Shown: positions 16,166-24,420 of the stretch, piece after piece | Layout: each line of letters starts with the position of its first letter | Position numbering within the stretch: the first letter of the stretch is position 1 | DNA from: CBDUQP01 sp965369385 | Lineage (GTDB): Bacteria > Planctomycetota > Phycisphaerae > SM23-33 | Assembly (NCBI GenBank): GCA_965369385.1 | Contig: CBDUQP010000026.1 | Location: forward strand, 1 to 29,828 | Direction: 5' to 3' | Length of the DNA: 29,828 bases | The notes under the pieces: generated by a model | The model's database searches: none | Seen by the model: only the letters and a program-made list of their open reading frames with translations | What the model was told of the DNA's origin: nothing | Program-made: the position numbers and the translations under genes

Positions 16166-17812
16166 ATGGGTATCGCCAGGACATTGCTGAGGCCGATCGC
16201 GTATGCAGCGGGCAAACATGCCTACGTGCAGGTCCGCAAATTCCTGAACGCCCACCAGCATACCGCAACGGTGCAGAACTCCCTGCTAATGCAACTGCTT
16301 CGCCTTCACGAGGATACCGCCTTCGGCAGGGATCATGGATTTGCAAACATCCACAGTTATGCTGAATTCGCCCGCAGTGTTCCCATAAGCACCTACGACG
16401 ATCTCCGCCCCTATATGGATCGCGTTCTCGCAGGCGAGACCACTGCCCTGCTCCCGGCCGACCAGAACGTACTGATGTTCTCAATGACCAGCGGAACCAC
16501 GGGCAAACCCAAGCACATTGCGGTAACAGAGCAGTTCGCACTGCAGATGAAACGCGGCTGGAATGTCTGGGGAGTCAAGGTGCTGACAGACCACAAAAAG
16601 GCATGGCTGCGAAACATCCTGCAGATAACATCGCCTATGAAAGAGGCCCTGAGCCCCACGGGGATTCCCTGCGGCGCAATCAGCGGACTTCTGGCCAAAT
16701 ACCAGAAGACTATCGTCCGTAAAATGTATGTGACGACGCCGGCAATGGCTGAAATAGTCGACGCTGATTCCAGGTATTACACCATCCTCAGGTGCGCTGC
16801 GGTACGGGATGTTTCATTCATCAGCACTGCAAACCCGTCGAGTACGATTCGACTTATAGAGACCGGACAAAAGCATTGCGAACGGTTCGTTCGAGATATT
16901 GCCGACGGAACACTCACCCCTCCGGCAAGCCTGCCTGACGATTTTGTGCGATCATTGCGACTCAAGCCGAACAGGCTCCTCGCTGCCCGCATCGACAAGG
17001 GCATCCAGCAAGATGGCATGCTACTGCCAAGGCATTTCTGGGATATCACATTCCTCGCCAACTGGACGGGCGGAACGCTCAAACTGTATCTGAAGAGGCT
17101 CCGTGAACTGTTCGGCGATGTTCCGATTCGCGATCTCGGACTGCTGGCAAGCGAGGGTAGGTTCACCACACCGCTCGAGTCCGACTCGCCTGCGGGCGTA
17201 GCCGAGATAACTGGAAACTTCCTGGAGTTCATCCCGGCTGAACAGCGACAAAGCGACAATCCCCAAACTCTCCTGGCACACGAACTGGAGCTGGGACAGG
17301 ACTACTTCATTGTAGCGACGAACCTGGCAGCACTGTGGCGATACGATCTGGACGATTGTGTTAGAGTTGTCGGACACATGGACGATAGCCCCATACTTGA
17401 ATTCCTGTTCCGCGGCAGCCATACCGCAAACATGACCGGCGAAAAAATCACCGAGCATCAGGTAGTCGAGGCCATGAACAACGCCAAGACAGCCGCCGGC
17501 GCACATCTGGACAGATTCCGCATGCAGGGCAAGTTCGCCAGAGTTCCCTACTACCAGCTCAGCGTCGAAGCATCACAAACAGATAATCCGGACCTCCTTG
17601 CAAAGGAATTGGATCAGGCTCTTGGCGAGCTGAACATGGAGTATCTGTCCAAACGCAAAAGCGGTCGGCTGGGACCGATCAAACCTATCATCCTGGACTC
17701 CGGCACATTTGACTCCGCCGAGCAAGCCAACATCCGCAAGCGAGGCGGGCGAACTGAGCAATACAAACACCAATACCTGTGCACCGATGTAATCACGGAG
17801 GATGTTGATTGA
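16166..17812 (+). CDS. GH3-family acyl-adenylating enzyme
   Basis: The 548-residue product matches the GH3 branch of the ANL superfamily (named after plant auxin-amino acid synthetases). Seen in order are the P-loop-like SMTSGTTGKPK (106-116), an LLASEGRF motif, NLAALWRYDLDDCVRVVGHM and GEKITEHQVVEAMN before the C-terminal cap, which ends with HQYLCTDV. GH3 enzymes form acyl-AMP from a carboxylic acid and ATP, then usually pass the acyl group to an amine. Bacterial homologues lie in many lipid or natural-product clusters, mostly unassigned. The aminotransferase and KS cluster nearby could supply an amine and an acyl chain. The start codon's ribosome binding site is weak. The stop overlaps the next gene's TTG. 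Confidence 0.85.
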   Translation: MGIARTLLRPIAYAAGKHAYVQVRKFLNAHQHTATVQNSLLMQLLRLHEDTAFGRDHGFANIHSYAEFARSVPISTYDDLRPYMDRVLAGETTALLPADQNVLMFSMTSGTTGKPKHIAVTEQFALQMKRGWNVWGVKVLTDHKKAWLRNILQITSPMKEALSPTGIPCGAISGLLAKYQKTIVRKMYVTTPAMAEIVDADSRYYTILRCAAVRDVSFISTANPSSTIRLIETGQKHCERFVRDIADGTLTPPASLPDDFVRSLRLKPNRLLAARIDKGIQQDGMLLPRHFWDITFLANWTGGTLKLYLKRLRELFGDVPIRDLGLLASEGRFTTPLESDSPAGVAEITGNFLEFIPAEQRQSDNPQTLLAHELELGQDYFIVATNLAALWRYDLDDCVRVVGHMDDSPILEFLFRGSHTANMTGEKITEHQVVEAMNNAKTAAGAHLDRFRMQGKFARVPYYQLSVEASQTDNPDLLAKELDQALGELNMEYLSKRKSGRLGPIKPIILDSGTFDSAEQANIRKRGGRTEQYKHQYLCTDVITEDVD

Positions 17813-19218
17813 ACCCGCCCGTACTGCAATTCCACGGAGCCGCTCAAACCGTCACCGGATCCATGCATGTACTGCACCTCGATAGTGGTCCCGTCCTGCT
17901 CGATTGCGGACTGTTTCAGGGCAGGCGAAGCGACGCCAGACAGCGTAACAGAGACTTCCCTCTCGACGCCAAGAAACTCAAGAGCGTCCTGCTCAGCCAC
18001 GCGCATATCGACCATAGCGGGAACATCCCCGGACTCGTCCACCGCGGATTCACCGGACCGATCTACGCGACATCGGCAACTGTTGACCTCTGCCGCATAA
18101 TGCTTGCCGACTCCGCACACATCCAGGAAGAAGATGCACGCTTCTGGAACGAGAAACGCGCAAAGAGTGAACATGACAAAATAACGCCGCTCTACACACG
18201 CGAAGATGCCGATGCCGCATTGAAACTGTTCCACGCCATCGAATATAACAAGCCCTTCGAATTCGCTCCAGGTGCGTTCGCAACTTACCTTGAAGCCGGA
18301 CACATTCTCGGCTCGGCCTGCATACTCATAGAAATGGACACAGGCAAACCCGATCCGGTAAGATTGCTCTATACCGGCGATCTGGGCAGATTCGACATGC
18401 CGATTCTTCGCGATCCACAATGCCCCCTGCCTGACTGCGATTACCTCATCACCGAAACAACCTATGCCAATCGCCGCCACCGCAACCCGACCGATCTGAA
18501 ACAGCAGCTTACCGATATCATCAACAGCACACGGGCCGCTGGCGGAAAAGCAATCATCCCGGCATTCAGCGTCGGAAGGACACAGACCGTCACATATTAC
18601 CTTGCACAGGCAATGTACGAAGGACTGCTCGAACCCCTCCCGATCATTGTCGATTCGCCCTTGTCGGTGAATGCCACCGAAGTGTTCCAGAAGCACCCCG
18701 AATGCTACGATGCCGAAGCCAGGGATTTCTGGAATCTCCGCGGCGATATCTTCGGCAATAACCGCATCACATTCTCCACAGGCGTCGAGGAATCAAAAAG
18801 CCTCAACTCAATGAAGGAATCCTGCGTCATCATCGCCTCAAGCGGTATGTGCGAAGCGGGACGAATCAAACACCATCTCAAGAACAATATCGAAGACGAA
18901 GCAAATACCGTGATAATCGTCGGATACATGGCTCAGCACACACTCGGCCGCCGGATCGTCGAAAGACGTGAGGAACTCAAAATCTACGGCCGAATGTACA
19001 AACTGCTCTCCCGGGTCGAAGTGCTCAACGGTTTCTCCGCTCATGCAGATTGCGATGACATGACCAAATGCCTCGGACGCATTGCCCCCGGATTGAAAGC
19101 GGCATTCTGCGTTCACGGAGAAGGCCCCCAACCCAAAGCGATGAAAACAATACTCACCCAAGCCGGATGCGGGCATGTATACATCCCCTCTAAAGGGCAA
19201 ACACACACGCTCCAGTAA
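17809..19218 (+). CDS. MBL-fold/beta-CASP RNA-processing-type metallohydrolase
   Basis: The 469-residue product carries the metal motif SHAHIDHSG (about residues 63-71), AGHILGSA, YTGDLGRFD, a beta-CASP domain with AFSVGRTQTV, then SSGMCEAGR and GFSAHAD near the end. This is the order seen in CPSF73/YSH1-like exo- and endonucleases. It likely acts on RNA in the cytoplasm. The start is TTG at 17809: GGAGG at 17797..17801 gives 7-nt spacing, and the TTGA sequence overlaps the stop of the GH3 gene, so the two are translationally coupled. An ATG-first start would lose the N-terminal strand. Its place in a lipid-like cluster is unexpected. Confidence 0.88.
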   Translation: MNPPVLQFHGAAQTVTGSMHVLHLDSGPVLLDCGLFQGRRSDARQRNRDFPLDAKKLKSVLLSHAHIDHSGNIPGLVHRGFTGPIYATSATVDLCRIMLADSAHIQEEDARFWNEKRAKSEHDKITPLYTREDADAALKLFHAIEYNKPFEFAPGAFATYLEAGHILGSACILIEMDTGKPDPVRLLYTGDLGRFDMPILRDPQCPLPDCDYLITETTYANRRHRNPTDLKQQLTDIINSTRAAGGKAIIPAFSVGRTQTVTYYLAQAMYEGLLEPLPIIVDSPLSVNATEVFQKHPECYDAEARDFWNLRGDIFGNNRITFSTGVEESKSLNSMKESCVIIASSGMCEAGRIKHHLKNNIEDEANTVIIVGYMAQHTLGRRIVERREELKIYGRMYKLLSRVEVLNGFSAHADCDDMTKCLGRIAPGLKAAFCVHGEGPQPKAMKTILTQAGCGHVYIPSKGQTHTLQ

Positions 19219-19244
19219 AAGCTATATCGGAAAAACATCCACCA

Positions 19245-20138
19245 ATGACCCAAAAGTGCGACATCGCGATCATCGGCTGTGGCAAGGTCGGCTGCGCCCT
19301 TGCCCATCTGGCGATAAGTGGCGGGTGGCGAGTGTCTGCCGTCGCAAGCAAGACCCACGCCAACGCAATCGCACTCGCTAACAGCCTTGATGGCGACACC
19401 ATTGCCACCACACCCCCTCAGGCGGCTGCTCAGGCCGATCTGGTGTTCCTGACAACAACCGACTCCGCCATCGCCCGGGCATGCACCGAACTGGCAGACT
19501 CACGCGATTTCAAACCAGGCACTATCGTGGCCCATTGCAGTGGGGCGTTAGACTCTGGGATCCTTTCTGCCGCTCGCGACCGATGCCAATGCAGTATCGC
19601 ATCGATTCACCCATTACAAACCTTCCCCAACGCCCAGGCGGCAATACGGGAATTTCCCGGCACATACTGCTTCTGCGAGGGAGACCCACGCGCCGTCGAA
19701 GTGCTGATGCAGTTCGCATCTGACATTGGAGGCAAACCCGTCCTTATAGACGCATCACGCAAAGCTCTCTACCACGCATCTGCGGTAATGGCGTGCAACT
19801 ACCTGACCGCCCTGCTCGACGCATCGGCCACACTTGCCGAAAAGGCAGGCATAGACCGGACAACCGCCCTGGATGCCCTTCGACCGCTGGTGAACGCGAC
19901 TCTAGATAATGTAGCCGCCCTGGGGCCCGACGAAGCCCTTACCGGACCAATCGCCCGCGGAGACGCCGATACCGTCAGTCGCCATCTGCAGGCAATGTCG
20001 CTGGAAGATGATTGTCCGGAGGCATTCTATCGCCAGGCCGGAATTTGGACGCTTCGAATGGCACAACGCAGCAAAAACTTTGACAAAGACACAGCCGAAA
20101 CACTACGCTCTCTGCTTGAACAGACCGATCAGGACTGA
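19245..20138 (+). CDS. Rossmann-fold protein with DUF2520 C-terminal domain
   Basis: The 297-residue product begins CDIAIIGCGKVGCALAHLAI, a GxGxxG dinucleotide-binding fold, followed by FLTTTDSAI, HCSGAL and SIHPLQTFP. The last is the hallmark joining the Rossmann domain to the DUF2520 helical domain (about 160-290). The fold is that of 6-phosphogluconate dehydrogenase/ketopantoate reductase relatives, so an NAD(P)-dependent oxidoreductase is likely; the substrate is unknown. It follows the beta-CASP gene by 26 nt and precedes folD by 21 nt, so one transcript is likely. The ribosome binding site is weak. Confidence 0.85.
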   Translation: MTQKCDIAIIGCGKVGCALAHLAISGGWRVSAVASKTHANAIALANSLDGDTIATTPPQAAAQADLVFLTTTDSAIARACTELADSRDFKPGTIVAHCSGALDSGILSAARDRCQCSIASIHPLQTFPNAQAAIREFPGTYCFCEGDPRAVEVLMQFASDIGGKPVLIDASRKALYHASAVMACNYLTALLDASATLAEKAGIDRTTALDALRPLVNATLDNVAALGPDEALTGPIARGDADTVSRHLQAMSLEDDCPEAFYRQAGIWTLRMAQRSKNFDKDTAETLRSLLEQTDQD

Positions 20139-20159
20139 GATCGGACAAAGGGTATCTGG

Positions 20160-21137
20160 ATGACTGCACAACTGATCAGTGGACACTCGCTGGCCGAGAC
20201 AATCAAGGATCGAGTGCTCCAAGAGGCTACGTCGCTCGCCTCGCTGGGGAGAACTCCGCGCCTGGTGGCTGTCCAAGTGGGCGAGAACGCCGCCAGCAAG
20301 ATATATACCAATATGCAGGCGATAAGCTGTACCTCTGTAGGCATCGAGTACCAACTGCTCTCGCTTCCGGGCGATATCATTCAGGACAATCTCATCGCCG
20401 AAATCCGCTCGTTGAACGACAACGACAGCGTCAGCGGAATCATCCTGCAAATGCCCCTACCCCCGCAAATCGATGCCAGAGTCGCCCAGATCGCCATCGA
20501 CCCGCGAAAAGATGTCGAAGGCATACACCCGCACAATATCGGGCAACTCGTCTACGGGCATCACCTTGTTGCACCATGTACCGCCGAAGCCGCCGTCGAA
20601 CTGCTACTGCAAACTCTGGACGATCTGGCCGGACAGGAACTCGTGATCGTAGGTCACAGTGAAATCGTCGGAAAACCCATCGCCATGATGATGCTGCAAA
20701 GCCATCATGCCAGCCCCACCATCACCGTCTGCCACGTAGCCACAAAAGACTTGGCTTTCCACACCTCACGCGCAGATATCGTGATAGTCGCCACCGGCGT
20801 AAGACAGCATCGCTGGCAAAAGTACCGGCTCCTGCGCGAAACTGACAAGAACGCCACACTTCCGGATCTGTCTCCTCTGATAACAGCAGACATGCTAAAG
20901 GAGAATGCCATCGTTATCGATGTAGCCATCAATCGCATTCCCCAAGGCTTCGACAACGAGGGCGAGCCGCTGAAAAACGACCGCGGACGAACCGCAATCA
21001 TGACCACAGGCGATGTGGACTTCGATGCCGCCTGCGAAAAAGTAGCTGCTATCACTCCAGTGCCCGGCGGCGTCGGACCGGTCACAGTTGCCATGCTCCT
21101 CAAAAACACAATCGCCTGCGCAAAATCAAAAGCCTGA
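20160..21137 (+). CDS. folD: FolD-type methylenetetrahydrofolate dehydrogenase/cyclohydrolase with altered catalytic lysine site
   Basis: The 325-residue product is a clear FolD: VQVGENAASKIY, GIILQMPLP with the conserved Gln, DPRKDVEGIHPHNIG with the conserved Asp, PCTAEAAVELL, VIVGHSEIVGKP in the NAD(P) site, and TPVPGGVGPVTVAML. The enzyme converts methylene-THF to formyl-THF in one-carbon metabolism. Two oddities stand out. The lysine that sits four residues after the motif tyrosine (YVASK in E. coli) is Gln53 here (Y49-T-N-M-Q), and no lysine occurs nearby. An insertion of about 25 residues follows VIVATGVRQ. The arginine of the usual VGRS motif is histidine. AAGGG lies 7 nt before the ATG. 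Confidence 0.88.
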   Translation: MTAQLISGHSLAETIKDRVLQEATSLASLGRTPRLVAVQVGENAASKIYTNMQAISCTSVGIEYQLLSLPGDIIQDNLIAEIRSLNDNDSVSGIILQMPLPPQIDARVAQIAIDPRKDVEGIHPHNIGQLVYGHHLVAPCTAEAAVELLLQTLDDLAGQELVIVGHSEIVGKPIAMMMLQSHHASPTITVCHVATKDLAFHTSRADIVIVATGVRQHRWQKYRLLRETDKNATLPDLSPLITADMLKENAIVIDVAINRIPQGFDNEGEPLKNDRGRTAIMTTGDVDFDAACEKVAAITPVPGGVGPVTVAMLLKNTIACAKSKA

Positions 21138-21308
21138 AGCGAACGGACACAATCAAGTGCGTGCAATGGCCACTGCCTTCCGACAGACAACGAGCAGTAT
21201 GCAGCGAGATAACGCCTGATGAAGCAATGTGACAGATACTGCGATACCATTGCCAATAACTTGCCCGGCCAGATTCCGGCTACTTGTAGTCGCTGAACGG
21301 ACTCAACA

Positions 21309-21725
21309 TCAGTTGGATATGTTTGCCGACTGCACCCTCTCGACAATGTCGCGAGCAACTGACCGAAGCTCATCCAATTCGAATGGCTTGTACATGACAT
21401 GAACGCCCATACCACTGAATGCGACCATTTCAGAACCCTTGTAACGCTCTGCCGTAAGCAAGATCGTGCGATGAAGGAACCAAGGCATCGCCTGTTGCAT
21501 GAAACCAATAATGTCCCTACCGTCAGGCCTGGGCATTAGAAGATCAAGAACAACAAGGTCGTAGTCCACCAACTGCAAACGCTGCAACCCGTCATCACCG
21601 GTATTGCTCGTAGACACCAACGCTCCGCAATCGACAAATACTTCGCTGAGCAGAGACGTCATCTGCGCCGAATCATCGACTATCAATACCCTGCTACCCC
21701 TCATTGTCCCTGACTTACCAACCAT
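21309..21725 (-). CDS. Single-domain response regulator (CheY-like receiver)
   Basis: The 138-residue product is a stand-alone receiver: acidic pair Asp17-Asp18 in VLIVDDS, phospho-acceptor Asp61 in LVVLDLLMPRPDG, Thr91 in ILLTAER and Lys113 in VMYKPFEL. All switch residues are present, so it should be phosphorylated by a histidine kinase, none of which is in the window. There is no output domain, so it may act by protein binding or as a phosphate sink. GGAG with 6-nt spacing precedes the ATG at 21723..21725. The ribosome binding site abuts a MITE-like element at 21735..22010, which therefore forms the promoter region of this gene. Confidence 0.88.
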   Translation of the reverse strand: MVGKSGTMRGSRVLIVDDSAQMTSLLSEVFVDCGALVSTSNTGDDGLQRLQLVDYDLVVLDLLMPRPDGRDIIGFMQQAMPWFLHRTILLTAERYKGSEMVAFSGMGVHVMYKPFELDELRSVARDIVERVQSANISN

Positions 21726-21734
21726 CGCAATCTC

Positions 21735-22010
21735 CTAGTTCTTTGCAACGGCGAAATTGACTTGTCACCACGTAGCTCGCAGAGCGAAAACCAGTCGGGC
21801 TGCTGGATTCGTACGTCCTTATCCGGTCCCGATGTACATCGGGATTGCAGCCGGGTTGCCACCTGACATTCTTCCTGTTACAGACTACTAGTGCTCTGTC
21901 CCACGAATAATGGCCGATGGCAACCTGCCAGTAGTCCCGATGTACATCGGGAGCAGGCAAGAACTTATGAAGACTTAACACCCATCAGTTTCGCCGGGAC
22001 AAAGAACTAG
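21735..22010. repeat. MITE-like element (276 bp) with 22-bp terminal inverted repeats
   Basis: The left end CTAGTTCTTTGCAACGGCGA and the right end at 21989..22010 (reverse complement CTAGTTCTTTGTCCCGGCGA) match at 19 of 22 positions. No transposase lies inside. The interior holds dispersed-repeat copy 2 (21736..21892) and two copies of the palindrome TCCCGATGTACATCGGGA (21827..21844 and 21935..21952). It fills most of the space between the response regulator and the sigma factor gene. Confidence 0.6.
21736..21892 (+). repeat. Dispersed repeat, copy 2
   Basis: Same element as 8445..8566, with a 34-nt additional segment (about 21761..21794) between the left motif and GTCGGGCTGCTGGATTC. Both copies end in TGTTACAGACTACTAGT. 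Confidence 0.85.
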
Positions 22011-22044
22011 TAATATCCTGCGACAAACGTCCAAACACCATATA

Positions 22045-22599
22045 TCAACCCATCGATCTCGCTTCCGCCACCCTTCGTAAACGACGAATAAGAGCCTTGT
22101 GCCTCAGACATGCTGCCGATTCGCTTATGACGAAAACCTTCGCCACCTCTTTGAATGTCATGCTATCGGCATAATACATAAGCAATAACTGCCTGTCATC
22201 CTCACCAAGCATTGACAGCAAAGCCCCGCACAACTCGCGCCTCTCCAGCGACTCCAAACCACTGGAGCTGGCAGAATCCTGAACATCCACAGAAAGACTG
22301 CTCGTCGTTGGGCCCGGGGTCTCACGCCTACGCTTGAGAACCCCATCCTTCCTCATCTCGTCAATCGCAAGAAACATCGCCTTGCGGGACGCGAAACTTA
22401 CGAACGGAACGCCCCGATCCGCCTCGTAACTGCGGGCCGCCAAAGCCAACCCCAGATATGCATAACTATGCAAATCGTCAACATCCACCCACCCGTACCA
22501 TCTATGCAACTTTGAAGCTATCCTCTTCGCTAGCGGCAGGTTCTCATGCGCAAGATCACCACCCACCACCTCCGCAGCTACCTTCTCAATGACAACCAT
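22045..22599 (-). CDS. Short sigma-70 family RNA polymerase sigma factor
   Basis: The 184-residue product has sigma region 2 (VDDLHSYAYLGLALAARSYE, then RGVPFVSFASRKAMFLAIDEMRKDG) followed by a short Ser-rich linker and a region 4 helix-turn-helix (ALLSMLGEDDRQLLLMYYADSMTFKEVAKVF to ALIRRLRRV). The layout is close to FliA/SigF-type or ECF-like factors lacking region 1 and most of region 3. It would direct RNA polymerase to a special promoter set. The start at ATG 22597..22599 is chosen because AAGGAG lies 6 nt upstream; the frame continues to a GTG at 22662 without a good ribosome binding site. No anti-sigma gene is adjacent. Confidence 0.85.
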   Translation of the reverse strand: MVVIEKVAAEVVGGDLAHENLPLAKRIASKLHRWYGWVDVDDLHSYAYLGLALAARSYEADRGVPFVSFASRKAMFLAIDEMRKDGVLKRRRETPGPTTSSLSVDVQDSASSSGLESLERRELCGALLSMLGEDDRQLLLMYYADSMTFKEVAKVFVISESAACLRHKALIRRLRRVAEARSMG

Positions 22600-23170
22600 A
22601 GCGTTCTCCTTCGTCACTCGTATGTGACTCTCATGTAACCTCTGGAGTATTTCTATTCTCACCCACGCCGTTCAACCATCAGGCACAATACTCAAAAGGC
22701 TGGGACATTTCGGACATAACCCCTTCGCCAGCAAATGCTCGCATCTTCAGTGTTAATCTGGGGGTTTTGTCGGCTTTTTCGTATTACACTAAATGTCGCG
22801 GTCTACAATTTCCAAGGATCAACATATTGGGCCTCTTGAACCCTCTAAGTCCCTATCAAATGTATTCGTACCGTCTCTTAAGGCTGAAAACCTAGGTGAA
22901 TACACCCACGAATTACGCGGGAAAACCACAACTTGCTAACTAAGTTGCCAGATTCCCAAACCAATCATATCTGCCTTCAAACAGAAGTTTACGTTAACTT
23001 TCGCGTCTTTCAGTTGTTTGCGTTTTTCCGGATTATTCACCTCTCAACTCTCCAACACACAGTCCATTTGTCCAACTCCACGGGACATAGCACGTCAGCA
23101 TGCGTGTTTTTGCGGCGGCCTTGACCGGCCAGCCAGGTGGCATGGTGACACACCGCCGTATCGTGGGTCG

Positions 23171-23195
23171 CCACCTGCCTGCCGGAGGCAGGTGG
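23171..23195. repeat. 10-bp perfect hairpin
   Basis: CCACCTGCCT (23171..23180) pairs with 23186..23195 over a 5-nt GCCGG loop. No U-tract follows. A reversed AGGTGGC word also occurs at about 23136..23142, so a larger alternative fold is possible. Confidence 0.7.
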
Positions 23196-23247
23196 TGTTA
23201 GTTACGCCTTGCAATCATGGCGACCCGCCGCATGCCAGCGGGGACAT

Positions 23248-23299
23248 GTATAAGAAGCTTCGCCGCAGGCGAAGCGCACATACGTGTCCCCCTCCGCGA
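23248..23299. repeat. Left arm of a perfect 52-bp inverted repeat
   Basis: This arm is the exact reverse complement of 24341..24392. It contains its own small hairpin (GCTTCGCC-GCA-GGCGAAGC). Similarity continues outwards as GCATGCCAG on both sides, with about 10 extra bases in this copy. Confidence 0.9.
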
Positions 23300-23633
23300 T
23301 CAAAGACGCACTGCCGCACGTCCCGTGCCATCGCAAACAGACCAACCACCAATCACGACTCCCAAAACCGCCGATTCGCGATTTCGAAACTTCTAATGAG
23401 TAACGGGCCGAAGGTCCGCAAGGTTAGTAGCCGGGTGGTAAGCTGGATTCCCGATGGAATCGGGATTGCAGCGCAGCCCCGGAACCCCGCTCCCCCAACA
23501 AACCCGCCCCGAAGGCGGCGGGAGGGAGTGCCGGGTGTGGTAAATTCTGGCAGACTGGCGCAGTGAGCGATATACTGTTGGCTCAGCATCCTGAAAAGCA
23601 CACATCGAACGCGATAATATGAAGGACTTGCAG

Positions 23634-24251
23634 ATGATATTCAGCAAACTCGCCAAGAGCCCTGTTTGTCTGATCATCGGGTTCGGTGTGATCGGTGCGT
23701 TGTCTGCGGTCTATTATGAATACAGATCGGGGTCGAACCCTGCCAATATGCACTGTTGGATTATCGTGGGAGGCATATGTGGCATGCTCATCGGCGGTAT
23801 TCTGACTTGGAATGATTCCACGAGGAAGCGGTTGCAGGAAATTGCAAAGACGAAACGGCAGGTCATTATGAGAATGCAATCAATGACCGAAAGAGTCGGT
23901 GTGATGACCAACAGTTCGCCGGGCGGAATGAGTGACTTACTGCATAGTGTTACAGGGCGATTCTTCGGTCTTGATGACATAGTGTTTGAGGAGCATACGG
24001 GGAATTGCTGGTTCTTCATAAGAGATGGTGGTGAATTTGCGACCAGTCGCGTACTTCACCTCACGGGCATCGAAGAGATTGACTATGCGGACATCGAGCA
24101 CGCTGGCCCATTTGATATCAGTGACATAGCCGTGAGCCACGAGCATGGACTCATTGAAATCCTCGGAAGCGTCCCGCTGAATCTCGAATTTAGCGTCGCC
24201 AAACGTTGGTCAATGGAAGTGTTCGCCGAACCAGACGATCACTCCGCCTAG
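23634..24251 (+). CDS. Hypothetical protein with two membrane helices, inside inverted repeats
   Basis: The 205-residue product has two membrane helices (about 10-28 and 41-59) and a soluble C-terminal part of about 140 residues. The soluble part contains GRFFGLDDIVFEEHTGNCWF, LHLTGIEEIDYADIEH and HEHGLIEILGS, consistent with a beta-rich domain; I do not recognise a family. The start is set at ATG 23634 because AAGGA at 23622..23626 gives a 7-nt spacing; the ATG at 23619 lies upstream of that site and has none of its own. The gene is the only one between the two 52-bp inverted repeat arms. Codon use is slightly less GC-biased than the metabolic genes. Confidence 0.6.
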   Translation: MIFSKLAKSPVCLIIGFGVIGALSAVYYEYRSGSNPANMHCWIIVGGICGMLIGGILTWNDSTRKRLQEIAKTKRQVIMRMQSMTERVGVMTNSSPGGMSDLLHSVTGRFFGLDDIVFEEHTGNCWFFIRDGGEFATSRVLHLTGIEEIDYADIEHAGPFDISDIAVSHEHGLIEILGSVPLNLEFSVAKRWSMEVFAEPDDHSA

Positions 24252-24340
24252 GCCAAGCGCCTAGTCTCTCCGCCGAATCCTGCAGATGCGAGAGAACCCC
24301 GGCCGTGAATTGGTGTCTCGCGCGGAGAGTGCTTGTCTTC

Positions 24341-24392
24341 TCGCGGAGGGGGACACGTATGTGCGCTTCGCCTGCGGCGAAGCTTCTTATAC
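24341..24392. repeat. Right arm of a perfect 52-bp inverted repeat
   Basis: Exact reverse complement of 23248..23299 over all 52 positions. It is followed at 24403..24420 by the palindrome TCCCGATGTACATCGGGA. Confidence 0.9.
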
Positions 24393-24402
24393 TGGCATGC
24401 GG

Positions 24403-24420
24403 TCCCGATGTACATCGGGA
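24403..24420. repeat. 18-bp palindrome, one of four copies
   Basis: TCCCGATGTACATCGGGA is a perfect palindrome. Identical copies are at 21827..21844 and 21935..21952, and a one-base variant is at 8501..8518. Confidence 0.85.

Larger units (their letters stand above)
22600..23633. other. Repeat-rich intergenic region of about 1 kb
   Basis: No gene is supported. The left 400 bases are AT-rich and contain the upstream region of the sigma factor gene. From about 23100 the sequence turns GC-rich with stacked palindromes: the 10-bp stem at 23171..23195, the 52-bp inverted-repeat arm at 23248..23299, a TCCCGATGGAATCGGGA word at 23449..23465 and a CCCGCC/GGCGGG hairpin near 23506..23522. It looks like a landing site for small repeats. 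Confidence 0.5.

Noticed and set aside
23100..23300. Possible CRISPR array in the palindrome-rich stretch
   Set aside because: The repeated words are inverted and irregularly spaced; there is no regular direct repeat-spacer pattern and no cas gene.
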